A DNA stretch of 64,000 bases from Lucinisca nassula (lineage: Eukaryota; Mollusca; Bivalvia; Lucinida; Lucinidae). The notes under the pieces were generated by a model, which saw only the letters and a list, made by a program, of their open reading frames with translations, ran no database searches and had not been told where the DNA came from. Below are positions 33,722 to 43,987 of the stretch, in pieces; the stretch's first letter is position 1, and each line of letters starts with the position of its first letter. The position numbers were made by a program, and so were the translations under genes. The DNA lies in the NCBI GenBank assembly GCA_963580285.1, contig OY757011.1, positions 200,897,644 through 200,961,643 on the forward strand. The letters are read 5' to 3'.

Positions 33722-34380
33722 GAATCAAAGCACTGAGAGTATTGGTGGTCGATTGTCTCAATCTGTAGGCTGGGAAAATAGTTCCGTTTAACCTTAAAAT
33801 TCCAGTTTTAAGGAAAAGGGTATAGACACTGATCAGACACTGCGTTTTGCGGCGTCTGAAATTCAAATTACTGTACTGCAAGCAAACAGTTAAGACCCTG
33901 GTCAGACGCCGCGTTCTGTGGCGTCTGATCTGCATCTCCACTTTTGCCAAGCCCACCCCATGATTCCAGCCCAGGTTCTATAGATACTTGTAACCCTATT
34001 ACGCAACACGCTGGCCTCACTGCGATAATTTACATGGATTTCATGCAAATCCATCACGAAAACACGCCTATATAATTTTCACCCCCTTGAACCCCACTTT
34101 ATATAGTAAAACTTGGGTTTCCGTTGGTATACCATATTTTTCTTATTTCTGCTCTAAAATATAGATTGTGGGTACTCGTTAGAACCGCCTCATCGAGGCG
34201 GTTCTAACAAGTGCCCACAATCTATATTTGGAGCAGAAATAAGAAAAATATCACAATTTTTCATCATAAAATTTTCATTTTTTTGGCGATAAAGGTGGCA
34301 ATGTATTTGTATAGGCGTGTTTGCGTAATGCACCGACAGTCACGTGGAATTTTCTACGCTTAGTAACTTTTGTTCGATTT
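33722..34380. repeat. dispersed repeat R3 with an inserted hairpin MITE
   Basis: AATCAAAGCACTGAGAGTAT, ATCTGTAGGCTGGGAAAATA, a GATCAGACGCC hairpin (33896-33945) and TCACGTGGAATTTTCTACGC follow the same order as at 46700-47250 and 58195-58500. At about 34045-34335 a MITE with ends ATCACGAAAACACGCCTATA and TATAGGCGTGTTTGCGTAATG and hairpin 34161-34225 breaks it. Confidence 0.75.
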
Positions 34381-34589
34381 TATAACCGACAGTGTAGACT
34401 GGGTACTCTTTAGAACCGCCTCAATCAGAACGAGAACCAACACTCTTTGTTGATGTGAATATAACAAATGTTTATCAGGAATCAGTCATTTTAGAGGCAT
34501 CAAAAAATTACTATGTCACATGGCTGGATTATTCAAATGTCTATTTTGAGCATAAATTAAAAATACACACTTATAATCCTTGATTTGTT

Positions 34590-34875
34590 TGTTTGTTTGA
34601 TTTTGAAGTTTAACGTCCCCGTCAACACCGTTACGGTCATTTTGGAGACGTTGCCTCCGATTTTGTGGGACTTTTACCCGACATTGAGATGAAATGACAT
34701 CTCAATCCATGGCACCCAATGAAACCAATAGGGTTTATAAGCATGGACGGTCCGACTCGCACCGCTTTGCCTGGGCAGGCTTAGATCCTTTAAGCGGTTT
34801 GCCAGTACTCGTATGCGGGTCGGTTACAGCTCTGCATGGAAGCATCGTGCAACCCATCTATTTCTTCCCCGAGTT
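34590..34875 (-). repeat. SINE-M copy, reverse
   Basis: Reading backward: GATGCTTCCATGCAGAGCTG, TACTGGCAAACCGCTTAAAG, CATCTCAATGTCGGGTAAAA, end GGGGACGTTAAACTTC. Confidence 0.85.
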
Positions 34876-35225
34876 CTAGTGGGTAATAGCGCTGACTTGT
34901 TAATCGTAAGGTCTCTCACGCCTAGTTAGAAGACTCCTTGGTGCAGTGGTAGTACTACTCGCCTTGTACACCAGGGGTCGCAGGATCGATTCCGGGCTTC
35001 TCCAGACTTTCGGATGAGTCTTTAAACCGAGGGTCCCGTCTCCGTATGACCTTAGATGTTGGTGAGACGTAAAAATCAAACACTCTCACGCCTAGCTCAT
35101 ATCACGTGAGAGGTCAAGATTATAACGGGAGGTCAGATGGTTTTCCCCTGAATCCTCAGGTTTTCGCGCACTTCTGATCCACGATTGGCTCGATATAAGT
35201 GAAATAATCTTTACAAAATAAATGC
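34876..35225 (+). repeat. SINE-B containing SINE-C
   Basis: SINE-B (34876-34925 and 35083-35225) carries a SINE-C insert at 34926-35082, flanked by CTCTCACGCCTAG at 34913-34925 and 35083-35095. SINE-C has A-box TGGTGCAGTGGTAG, B-box GGATCGATTCC and 3' end GAGACGTAAAAATC. Confidence 0.88.
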
Positions 35226-35227
35226 CC

Positions 35228-35515
35228 CCCACCCCGCCCATCGGGGCTTGAAGAAATAGATGGGTTGCATGATGCGTCCAAACAGAGCTGAAACTGACCA
35301 CACACGAGTACTGGTAAACCGCTTAAAGGTCCCAAGCCTGCCCAGGAAAGGTGGTGCGTGTCGGACTATCCATGCATATAAACCCTATTAGTTCCATCGT
35401 GCCGCAGTGCTTGAGATGTCATTTTATCTCAATGCCGGATAAAAGTCCCACAAAACTGGAAGCGACCTATACAGCAGTGTTGATGGGGACGTTAAACCTA
35501 TAATCAAACCAAACA
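35228..35515 (+). repeat. SINE-M copy, nearly full length
   Basis: CGCCCATCGGGGCTTGAAGA to GTTGATGGGGACGTTAAACC, then CAAACCAAACAAACAAACG tail. Confidence 0.88.
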
Positions 35516-35656
35516 AACAAACGCACAATCACAAGCCAACAAAATCAATAGTATTCGGCGTGTCACGTTTCATTTGCGCAATAAACTTAAACTTTGTTTT
35601 TTTTTTCTTTTGACTTAACCTTGGGCTTAATGACGAAACGGAAAATCCCAAGTTTT

Positions 35657-35745
35657 AGTTTCTTTTTCCGCGGAATTGCTGGAAAAATGTCAAGAGCGTT
35701 GGTAGCCTACTATAAAAGGCGACCTACCTGGGTGCGCAGCTCACA
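35657..35745 (+). promoter_or_regulatory. TATA promoter with ISRE-like element
   Basis: TATAAAA at 35711-35717 lies 32 bp before TCACAAC, an initiator-like start at about 35743. Upstream, AGTTTCTTTTTC (35657-35668) fits the interferon-stimulated response element core AGTTTCNNTTTC, and GGAAAATCCC (about 35640-35649) resembles a kappaB site. These signals are seen; a role in immune induction is inference. Confidence 0.5.
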
Positions 35746-35823
35746 ACTACGTTTGCTTGCAAAAAATCGGCAACTCTTTCGAAAACATATTTGGCTAATA
35801 TAAAGCAAGGGGCGCCAAGCAAG
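35743..35823 (+). other. putative non-coding first exon of the NPNN gene
   Basis: It starts at the predicted initiator and ends at AAG|GTACAT (donor GT 35824-35825). The 2.5-kb intron to the acceptor at 38328-38329 is filled with MITEs and one SINE-M. Pairing of this exon with 38330 is inferred from orientation and order; no transcript evidence. Confidence 0.4.
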
Positions 35824-35994
35824 GTACATTTTGTTATTTATTTATTTATCATGCTAGCGGATCCGTATTATAAATACTCGTGTACTTAGAAATCATGTTG
35901 GCTAATCAAGTATATTGAAAAACTTACCACCAAAAAAAAAAATATATTTTCAGATAAAAAGTTCTGATATTTTTTTCAGATTTCTGCCCTAAAC

Positions 35995-36800
35995 ATAGAT
36001 TGTGGGAACTGGTTAGAAACGCCGCCGCGAGGCGGTTCTAACGAGTACCCACAATTTATGTGTTTGAGCAGAAATAATAAGAAAAATGTATACCCCTGTA
36101 AACCTCAGTTTTACAATATAAAAGTGGGGATCTTCATTTCACGGACTTTTTAACTTGATGTATACAGAGAAAAGTGAGGTTTACACGGGCGTTCATGATT
36201 TTCGTCATTCTTGCTATTGTCATAGTGGCTATTTCTTAGTGCACAAAATTTTGGTTTGCAGTAGAAATTAAGAACAAAATATATCATAAATTTTCATCAG
36301 AAAAAATGTTACTTTTATAGATATGAAAGAATGCAATCTACCACAGATGTGTGATATTTTGAGCATTTTTCATAACTCCCAACATTTATATTCTTATGAT
36401 GTTTATTTTATTATTATTATTATTTATTTTCAATTTCTTCTCCAAATATAGATTGTTCGTGATCGTTAGAACCACCTAATTGATGTGGTTCTAACGAGTA
36501 CCCACAATCTGTCTAGGAACAGAAAAAGAAAATTATTGTATACACCTTTACGTCCAGTTTCCTCTGTATACAGTGGGGTTTGTGAGGTGTTCACTATATG
36601 GATTTGTTTACTTGTATTTATTTATTTACATTACGGAAACACGACTATACAAATACATTGTAAAATTTACCGAAAAAACAAACAAACAAAAAGTGCAAAT
36701 TTTAAGACGAAAATTTGTGTTATTTTTCTTATTTCCGTTCAGAATGTAGATTGTTGGTACACGTTAGAACCGCCTCATTGAGGCTGCCACAAACTATATT
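35995..36800. repeat. cluster of hairpin MITE copies
   Basis: Hairpins at 35995-36058 (GTGGGAACTGGTTAGAAACG / GGCGGTTCTAACGAGTACCC), 36447-36510 and 36743-36795, with mirrored TATACCCCTGTAAACC stretches between them, all inside the putative intron. Confidence 0.75.
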
Positions 36801-36995
36801 TTAGAGCGGAAAAAAGAAAAAAAAATGTTTACCCCTGTAAACCACAGTGGGGTTAAAGGTGTTCAAAATTATAGGTGTGATTTTGTGATGATTTATTTAT
36901 TTATTTACACGGCCGTGCATATGCTTGAAGCTGAATCGATCTTATGCTTTTCTCGTACGCTTCTCTTATGATGAACTCGTGTACAAATTAGTACC

Positions 36996-36997
<2 letters not shown>

Positions 36998-37043
<46 letters not shown>
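36998..37043. repeat. (CT)n microsatellite
   Basis: An uninterrupted CT tract. 36900-37680 otherwise shows no gene I can support; a minus-strand frame just upstream of the tract is not recognised. Confidence 0.95.
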
Positions 37044-37047
<4 letters not shown>

Positions 37048-37682
37048 ACTACGACGATGTTTGACGTGAGAAATTTCTGCCAGTTTGGAGTTCATTGTTA
37101 ACTCATCATCTCTTATGTGATGTTGTTGAGGGCCCCAAGGAAGATTGGATAAACCATTTGGGTTACCCTTGTAAATAAAGAATTTACTTATGCCACACAA
37201 AAACTACATCATTAGGTACCTGTTGGTATTGAATTTATGAACAGAGTTTGATGTTACAATACTGCGCAAGGCATGTAATCCAGCGAGTAATATGAGGGTC
37301 TTTTATTGCCACATCACCCCTTCAAAAATCCTTAATGCGGGTGCGGGTTGTCTTAATGCTAATGCGGCGAAGCCTTAAAAGCGATCAGATAAAGGTCTCG
37401 AGCTCGAGTTCAAGGCCTATACTGTTTGCTTAAAGTACGTGAATTTATGGGCTTAACGAAAGAGTCTAGTTCCCGGTTCCATCGACCCACCAGTGCTTTG
37501 TTTTTATATCGGTCTGCACTGGATAACACACCCTTGTGTTTTATAGAACATGCAATTAACAGGTGACACTTCAGTACAAAAAAAAAACAACTATTCAAGA
37601 AACCTCCCCCCCCCCCCCCCCCCCAAAAAAAAGTTAAAGTTTTCTGATAAAATTGTTTAATATTTTTCCAATTTCTGCTCAA

Positions 37683-38195
37683 ATAGATTGTGGGTACACG
37701 TTAGAACCGCCTCATCGACGACATCGAAGCGGTTCTAACGAGTACCCACAATCTATACTTTAAAACAGAACTAATAAAGATGATGTATACCTCTGTAACC
37801 CCAGTTTTACTACAAGAAATCGGCCCCCGCCCATCGGGGCTTGAAGAAATATATGGGCCGCACGATGCTTCCACGCAGAGCTAAATCCGACCCACACACG
37901 AGTACTGGTAAAACGCTTAGAGGATCTAAGCCTGCTCAGGCAAAGCGGTGCAAGTTGGACCGTCCATGCTTATAAACCCTATTGGTTGCATTGGGCGACA
38001 GGGCTTGAGATGTCATTTCATCTCAACGTCGGGTAAAAGTCCCACAAAATTGAAGCAGCGTCTCCAAAATGACCTTTACAGTGTTGACGGGGACGTTAAA
38101 TCTCAACTCTAACAAACGTTACTACATGAAGGTGGGTTGAAGAGGGCAAAATTATATAGGTGTGCTTTCGTGGTGGTTTTTGACATCTTTGCGTT
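37683..38195. repeat. hairpin MITE with SINE-M inserted
   Basis: MITE hairpin at 37683-37756, and right end TATATAGGTGTGCTTTCGTG at about 38155. SINE-M at about 37820-38110 is flanked by TTACTACAAGAA on the left and TTACTACATGAA on the right, a probable target duplication with one change. Confidence 0.8.
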
Positions 38196-38329
38196 TGTCT
38201 AAAATAGCGCTTCTAACGAGTACCCATAATCTACGTTTTTAAGTGCAGATATACCCTGAAACCCCTATAAAGTTGGGTTTACAAGAGTGTTCATTTCACG
38301 GACTTATGTGAGATGATGTATCATTTCAG

Positions 38330-38539
38330 ATGTCCAGCTCACAGGGTTGCTGTGGTAGTGGCCAGTCCGGTCAAACTCAGTCCAGTCTGGACAATAAGTC
38401 CAGCCAATGTAATCCGAACAACCCACGGTACGAGGGACATACACCGGGATACTCTGGAACGGGGACCAAAGCTGACCTAGATAACCATGGGAACCAGCTT
38501 AACCCGAACAACGAGAGGTACCAAGCACCGAAGAAGTGA
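38330..38539 (+). CDS. small hydrophilic protein with two LDN...NPNN repeats
   Basis: 69 codons from ATG 38330 to TGA 38537-38539. The ATG sits directly after a splice acceptor (TATCATTTCAG), and AATAAA signals lie at 38579 and 38591, so this is the last and only coding exon. The protein has no hydrophobic segment and is rich in Asn, Gly, Ser and Gln. It holds the repeat LDNKSSQCNPNNPRYEG and again LDNHGNQLNPNNERY, linked by GYSGTGTKAD. I recall similar repeats in small unannotated proteins of invertebrates, but know no function. It is likely intrinsically disordered and cytosolic. The upstream TATA/ISRE-like promoter (35.7 kb) hints at inducible expression. It is the clearest plus-strand host gene in the window. 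Confidence 0.7.
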   Translation: MSSSQGCCGSGQSGQTQSSLDNKSSQCNPNNPRYEGHTPGYSGTGTKADLDNHGNQLNPNNERYQAPKK

Positions 38540-38919
38540 TGTTGTGTGTTCAGACGCTAAGAGACTGATACCGATATGAATAAATAATTTAATAAAGGGA
38601 ATTATTCCAGTTTGATTTGCTGTATTTGTTTTCTTCTTTCATACATGAACATCTGTCTTACACTTACATCTGTATGTATCACACGTGAATAAGTCCGTGT
38701 CATGACCCACTATATACGATGACTGTTCAAATATGAATGCAACTAAGCACATAAAAATGATTCCGTGATAGATTTCGATGAAAAATTTATTTTGTCCCCT
38801 CAAAGTATTCCCCTTTAACAGATGTACAAACTTTCAGTCTTCTGATCCAATCATTGAATACATTTTGGTAGTCTTTTCGAGGTATACTATGAAGGCAGTA
38901 GGCACTGGAATATTGCAGA

Positions 38920-39253
38920 GTGTGTGTGTGTGAATTCGGGTTTAACGTCGCTTTCAACAATTTTTCAGTCATATCACGACGGTGTCTGGTTGCGGCAGGG
39001 AGCTCAATGCCCACTTTTATAGTGCTGCCTCACTGAAGTATCATGTCCCAGACACATTACATGATACCACACCCAGTCACATTATCCTGACACTGGGTCG
39101 ACCAGTCCTAGCTCTACCGCGTAAATCTGAGTGCCAAGCGAGGAGCAGCTAGTACCATTGTTAACGACTTTGGTATGTCGCGGCCAGGGATCGAACCCGT
39201 GACCTCCCGTTCCCCGGAGCGGACACTCTACCAACTGAGCTATCGGGGCCGGT
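38920..39253 (-). repeat. SINE-D inserted in the mariner
   Basis: Flanked by TGGAATATTGCAGA at 38906-38919 and 39254-39267, a 14-bp target duplication. The tRNA-like head is at the high-coordinate end (GATAGCTCAGTTGGTAGAG, GGTTCGATCCC); the 3' end GCGACGTTAAACCC is followed by a CA tract. tRNA search tools may call the head a tRNA gene. Confidence 0.92.
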
Positions 39254-39276
39254 TGGAATATTGCAGAACCGAGGTG

Positions 39277-40208
39277 TTAGCGCTGTATAAATTTTCGACC
39301 AGAAAGGTATTTTTTCAGCCGCGGGAACAAAAAAAAGGCATACGGGGCAAGGTCAGGGGAGTTCAACAACCTTTTCCTGCTTCAGATAGTCTTGCACAAT
39401 GAACGCCTTGTGCGATGACGCATTGTCATGTAGCAATCTGACATTGGCCGAACCAGTTGCGGGTCTTCGTTCTTTGAAATATTTCTTCAATTTTCGAAGA
39501 ACTTTATTCTTGTAAAACTTCGCATTTTCAGATTTGCCTTTAGGCACAGCAATCTGAATAGCATGGCCCTGATTTGAAAAGAATATGGCATACATTACCT
39601 TCTTGACGCTCATGGTCCGCTTTGCAATGCATGGTCTTTTGCAATACTTTGTTGCCCATATTTTGTTCTGAATCTTTCGTTTTGGCTCAAAAAAGTGAAC
39701 CCATGTCTCGTCACCTGTGACGACATTAGCGAAAGACCGTGCATTGTAATTTGGAAACTTTTTAAGCAACTTCTTGGCGCACTGAACGCGTGTCTTTTTC
39801 TGCTCATCTGTCAACAGATGGGGAATCCATCTTGCACAGATCTTTCTCATTTTCAAATCCCGTTTCAGAATTGTATGAGCTGCTCCTATTGAGATGCCAG
39901 CCATACTAGCTATTTGCCTAGTGGTGTATCGTGCATCGGTAGCAATTATTTCTTTCACTCTAGCAACCATCTTAGCAGATGTTGCTCTTTTCGGCCGACG
40001 ATCATGTGGTGCATCTTCTGTTGAGCCTAGTTCACAGCTGAATTTCTTACAGCAACGAAAAACTGTCGGAAAAGACATTTCATTATGCCCATAAACCATA
40101 AACCGAACAAATTTCATCAAAAATGTCTTTGCACCGTATACCAAGAGTACAACGATTCTTAATATAGGACCGTATTTCAACGGCGTACTCTGACCTTCTT
40201 CCAACCAT
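39277..40208 (-). pseudogene. mariner transposase, two small lesions
   Basis: Start ATG 40208 (MVGRRSEYAVEI). Helix-turn-helix region ARYTTRQIASMAGISIGAAH; first Asp in VVTGDETWVHFFEPK; second in VRLLHDNASSHKA; third in SPDLAPYAFFLFP, in a shifted frame; stop at 39277. Lesion 1, near 40100: GTTTATG is duplicated in tandem, shifting the frame. Lesion 2, near 39355: a short deletion just before SPDLAP removes a few residues and shifts the frame again. Otherwise all catalytic Asp are kept, so the copy is fairly young. Confidence 0.88.
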
Positions 40209-40554
40209 GTTTTGTATTAGTATACAAGAGTAGACAGTGTTTATCGAACGATATACATGGCTAAAGTGGACGGATTTTAACAGGTTTGGTATCAATGTAT
40301 AGGTAAAATGTTTTTCTACGCTGTGATATTTATTTCCAGGTGATTTTCGCATTAGTGCATGAGAAAACGCTCTACTTGCATTCATATTTGAACAGTCCTC
40401 GTATCTACATGGAAAGTGGGGTATGCAAGGTGCAGGAAAATTCCACTATTAAGACCACCTAAACTTGAAACTAAATCTGCTTTTAAAAGTTTTTGAGGAG
40501 GTTTCAATTATTCTTTCTTTGTGTTTTCTTCACCCAGTGTTTCCTGAAAAGTGA

Positions 40555-40615
40555 CCACATTTGGGACTGTTCAAAAGTGGTCTTTAAGACCACTTTTGAA
40601 CAGTCCTAAAGGTGG
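40555..40615. repeat. palindrome GGGACTGTTCAAAAGTGGTC
   Basis: GGACTGTTCAAAAGTGGTCT meets its complement at TTAA. A half copy is at 5210-5255. Confidence 0.8.
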
Positions 40616-41002
40616 TCTCTTACTAGAGAACACAGAGTTTAGAAAATCTTTAGAAAGAACGGCTGCAACATTTTAAATGGGCTTTTTTTTTAAAATGCAA
40701 AATAAGTTTTCATTTAAGCTGGTCTTAACCGCGGAATATCACTGTACAACTTCATGGGGAGCTATAAATGTGTCCTGATATAGCCTCCCCTTTAGTTAAT
40801 TTGGGTCCCACCTGGAGAAAACCTGTTTTCGGGGTTTACGCCCCGGGTAAGACACAAACCTGCCTACTGTGTTTACGAATAGAGAGAATAAGTATCATAC
40901 ATGCAAGCGTATTGATCAGACTGCACACATGTTGTGATAAATCTTTTTTTTTTTTTTTTTTTTTTGTCGTTGTTGTTTTTATAACGTGGATTAGGAGCAT
41001 GG

Positions 41003-41575
41003 AGGACGATACCAAAAATATTTCATCGAGTGTGTTGAAAACAGCCGAATTTTCACGGGTGCGAAGCACGAGTGAAAATTCGGATGTTTTTAACACACGA
41101 GATGAAATACACCTGTGGACACAAATCCGTTCAAACTTTGATGAGCTTCATTTCATTTTGATCTAATGTTTCATTCAATATTTCCTTACATCCTATCAGT
41201 CAGCTGCAAGACAGAAATAAATTCAAAACACAAAGTGTTGTACATTTCATTTGAGACAATGTACTGTCCAATCAGTATACATCTGGAATGTCATTCAGAT
41301 CTAAAAATGAAAAAAAGGTACTTGTCATAATAAGACCAATCAATGTATATTTCTTGGTCCAGTTTTAGACTACTTTGGTGGATGACATTTGCTTGACAAA
41401 CTAACTCGATGCAAAGAGATTCATTGAAAGGTACTTCATCGAAGTTAGAACGCTTTTGTGTCCACAGGTGTACTATTGGTGTCAGCCGAAAAAAGGAAAT
41501 TTTATTTTATAATCAATCGTACGTCACAATTTTGTTCAGGCTATGACGTCACAACTGTCAGTTTCAAAACTCGTT
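41003..41575. repeat. palindrome family P, copy 2, split by a MITE
   Basis: Same arms as 16541-16800 (GTGTGTTGAAAACA, CGAGTGCGAAGCAC-like loop, GACGTCACAACTGTCAGTTT). The sequence is continuous with copy 1 only if 41110-41470 plus one TA is removed. Confidence 0.85.
41110..41470. mobile_element. 361-bp TA-flanked MITE
   Basis: TIR CACCTGTGGACACAAA on both ends with further partial pairing (CGTTC.AACTT.GATGA). TA at 41108-41109 and 41471-41472. No coding capacity; Tc1/mariner-type by target site. Confidence 0.88.
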
Positions 41576-41578
41576 TTT

Positions 41579-42981
41579 AGCTCGCCTGTACGAAGTACAT
41601 GGAGAGCTATTGTTGTCACCTCATTTGTGCACGTTTGCGTTTGCGTTCCCGTCAAACTGCGTTAAAGTTTTTCAAATGCTTATATCTCAGCAGTCACTCA
41701 TCACAGAGCACTCATATTTGGAACTTAAGTACCTGGGAGGGTCTTCTGATGTTCAAAGACAACAGACCCCTGGGTTCATGCCCCGGGGTGGGGCTAGGGG
41801 TCAAACGTGTCTTCTGAGATTCCAAGACAACACACCCCTTGGTTCATGCCTGCGAAGACAGACGGGGTGTGGCTAGGGGTCAAAATCTAGGACACCTTTG
41901 TAATTTGTTATATACGTTTCCATTATGCTAACAAGTTGTAAACACAATTGGTTATATATCCGCCAACCATGTGACATTGGTTCAAGTCTAAAAGGGTGAA
42001 GGTCATGGTGACCTACATTTCACGGTCCAGTGATTTTGCCTTATGTCTTATAGACTATTTGTTGGAGAAATGTCAAATCTGGGATATTAGTACCATGTGA
42101 CCCCATGATTGACCTCAAAACATATCTAGGTCACTGTGACCTATATTTCATGGTCCAGTGATTTTGCCTTATATCTTGAATACTATTTGTTGGAGAAATG
42201 TCATACCTGGGATATTAGTACCATGTGACCCCATGATTGACCTCTAAATATATCTAGGTCACTGACCTATATTTCATGGTCCAGTGATTTTGCCTTATAT
42301 CTTGAAGACTATTTGTTGGAGATATGTCATACCTTGGATATTAGTGCCATGTGACCCCATGATTGACCTCAAAATATATCTAGGTCACTGTGACCTATAT
42401 TTCATGGTTCAGTGACTTAGCCTATTATCTTGAATACTATTCGAAGCAGAAATGTCATACCTGAATTATTAGTTCTGTGTGACCCGCTAAATGACCACCA
42501 AATATATCTAAGTCACTGTGACCTATATTTCATGGTTCAGTGATTTTGCCTATTATCTTTAATACTATTTGATGGAGAAATGTCATACCTGGATTATTAG
42601 CTCCATGTGACCCCATGATTGACCTTAAAATATAGATAGGTCAGTGTGACCTATATTTCATGGTTCACTGATTTTGCCTATTATCTTGCCTACTATTCGA
42701 TAAAGAAATGTCATACCTTGAATATTAGTTCCATGTGACCTGCTGATTGACCTCAAAATATATCTAGGTCAGTGTGACCTATTTTCATGGTTCAATGATT
42801 AGCCTTATAATTCTGACACAGTTTGATTCTGAAATGTAATATCCGGAATATATGTTCCTGATGATTGACCTCAAAATATATGTAGGAGAGTGTGATCTAT
42901 ATTGCATGGTTCAATAGTTTTACTTTATATATTGAAGGCGCAAAACAGGCGAGCTATGCTGTCATGCGACAGCTCTTGTTC
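41579..42981. mobile_element. TIR element with ~127-bp tandem array
   Basis: Ends AGCTCGCCTG (41579) and CAGGCGAGCT (42946-42955), the latter followed by a small hairpin GCTGTCATGCGACAGC. The core (about 41990-42940) has about eight units with GTGACCTATATTTCATGGTC, CAGTGATTTTGCCTTAT and CCATGTGACCCCATGATTGA. Same plan as 19389-22107 but a different sequence. Confidence 0.78.
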
Positions 42982-42984
42982 CCT

Positions 42985-43150
42985 ATGTTGACTGAGTGAG
43001 CGTTTGAGTTTTACGTCCCACCAACAACTAAGTTCATACGGAGACGGGACCTCGGTTTAAAGACTCATCCGAAAGTCTGGAGATGCCCGGGATCGATCCT
43101 GCGATCCCTGGTTTACAAGGCGAGTAGCGTAACCACTGCACCACGAAGGC
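42985..43150 (-). repeat. SINE-C copy, reverse
   Basis: GAGTTTTACGTCCCACCAAC, GACTCATCCGAAAGTCTGGA and tRNA-like head (GGATCGATCCTGCGATCCCT, GTAACCACTGCACCACGAAG on the plus strand). 43150-43650 shows no gene. Confidence 0.8.
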
Positions 43151-43654
43151 TTCCCTATGTTGTATATGAGTCGGCTTGTGAGACTGAAATAATTGTCATC
43201 AATTGACTCTCTACATGCTTGGTTTTTTTTTTTTGCAGCAGACGTTCTTAATTTTCCTAGAAAACAGGATTTGACATCTTCTATGGAGACAATTTGCTCC
43301 TGTTTTCCGGGAAAATAAATAAAAAACAACAATTTGTCGTCTGCTGAATTAGTCTAGAGACTGCTAAAGGTTAATAAGGCTTCAAACAGTTCGATACAAA
43401 TCACAGATCAAGATTTCGGGGGTTATTTTTTCTGTTTCATCTTCTCTGTATACCAGCTTGTCAACACTTGAATTGGCTGGTTACAACAGCTCTGCTATGT
43501 TTCAGGTTGTCCTGAATTAACAACTTCCATTGTGAATAAGCCACGCTCTGCATCGACCATTGTTCTTTTCTGCCACCTGTATCACAATAGTTTTACTGTC
43601 CTATTATTATTAGGCTACCTATTTCGAGCTGAGAGTTAATTAAACGGAATACCC

Positions 43655-43985
43655 GTATAAAAACTACACCCTTCCTTCGGAGAAATTGGCATCTCACATG
43701 TGACCCAAGCGAGGCTCGAACACACAGCGGTGAGAAACCTAATGATTAAGAGGCAACGCTCTTACCGTCAGGCCACAAAGGGCCTCGTGGAAATAAATCA
43801 ATTGGATGAATGAATGGATACAGCCCAACAAATTGTTTGTTTGTGTTGAGCTTCACGTCCAAGTCAACACAAATTTGGTCATTTTGGAGACGTTGCTTCC
43901 GATTTTGTGTTCCTTTACCCGACGTTGAGATGAGATGACATCTGAAGCCCTGCCGCCCAATGAAACCGCTAAGGTTTATAATTAG
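43655..43985 (-). repeat. SINE-B and SINE-M fragments, reverse
   Basis: 43670-43795: SINE-B head (CGAGGCTCGAACACACAGCG, CTTACCGTCAGGCCACAAAG). 43840-43985: SINE-M 3' part (GTTTGTGTTGAGCTTCACGT, GACGTTGAGATGAGATGACA). Confidence 0.75.
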
Positions 43986-43987
43986 GG

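Larger units (their letters stand above)
38717..40401 (-). mobile_element. mariner element with SINE-D insertion
   Basis: TIRs CGATGACTGTTCAAATATGA (38717) and, reversed from 40401, CGAGGACTGTTCAAATATGA; TA at 38715-38716 and 40402-40403. Without the 334-bp SINE and its duplication the element is about 1.34 kb, normal for mariner. Confidence 0.9.

Noticed and set aside
36988..37200. Minus-strand frame (NPNGLSNLPWGPQQHH...) next to the CT tract
   Set aside because: Slightly protein-like but runs into (CT)n as an RERERE stretch and has no recognised family; possibly a repeat fragment.
39175..39255. tRNA gene on the minus strand (GATAGCTCAGTTGGTAGAG ... GGTTCGATCCC)
   Set aside because: It is the head of SINE-D, shown by the 14-bp target duplication and the GACGTTAAAC 3' end.
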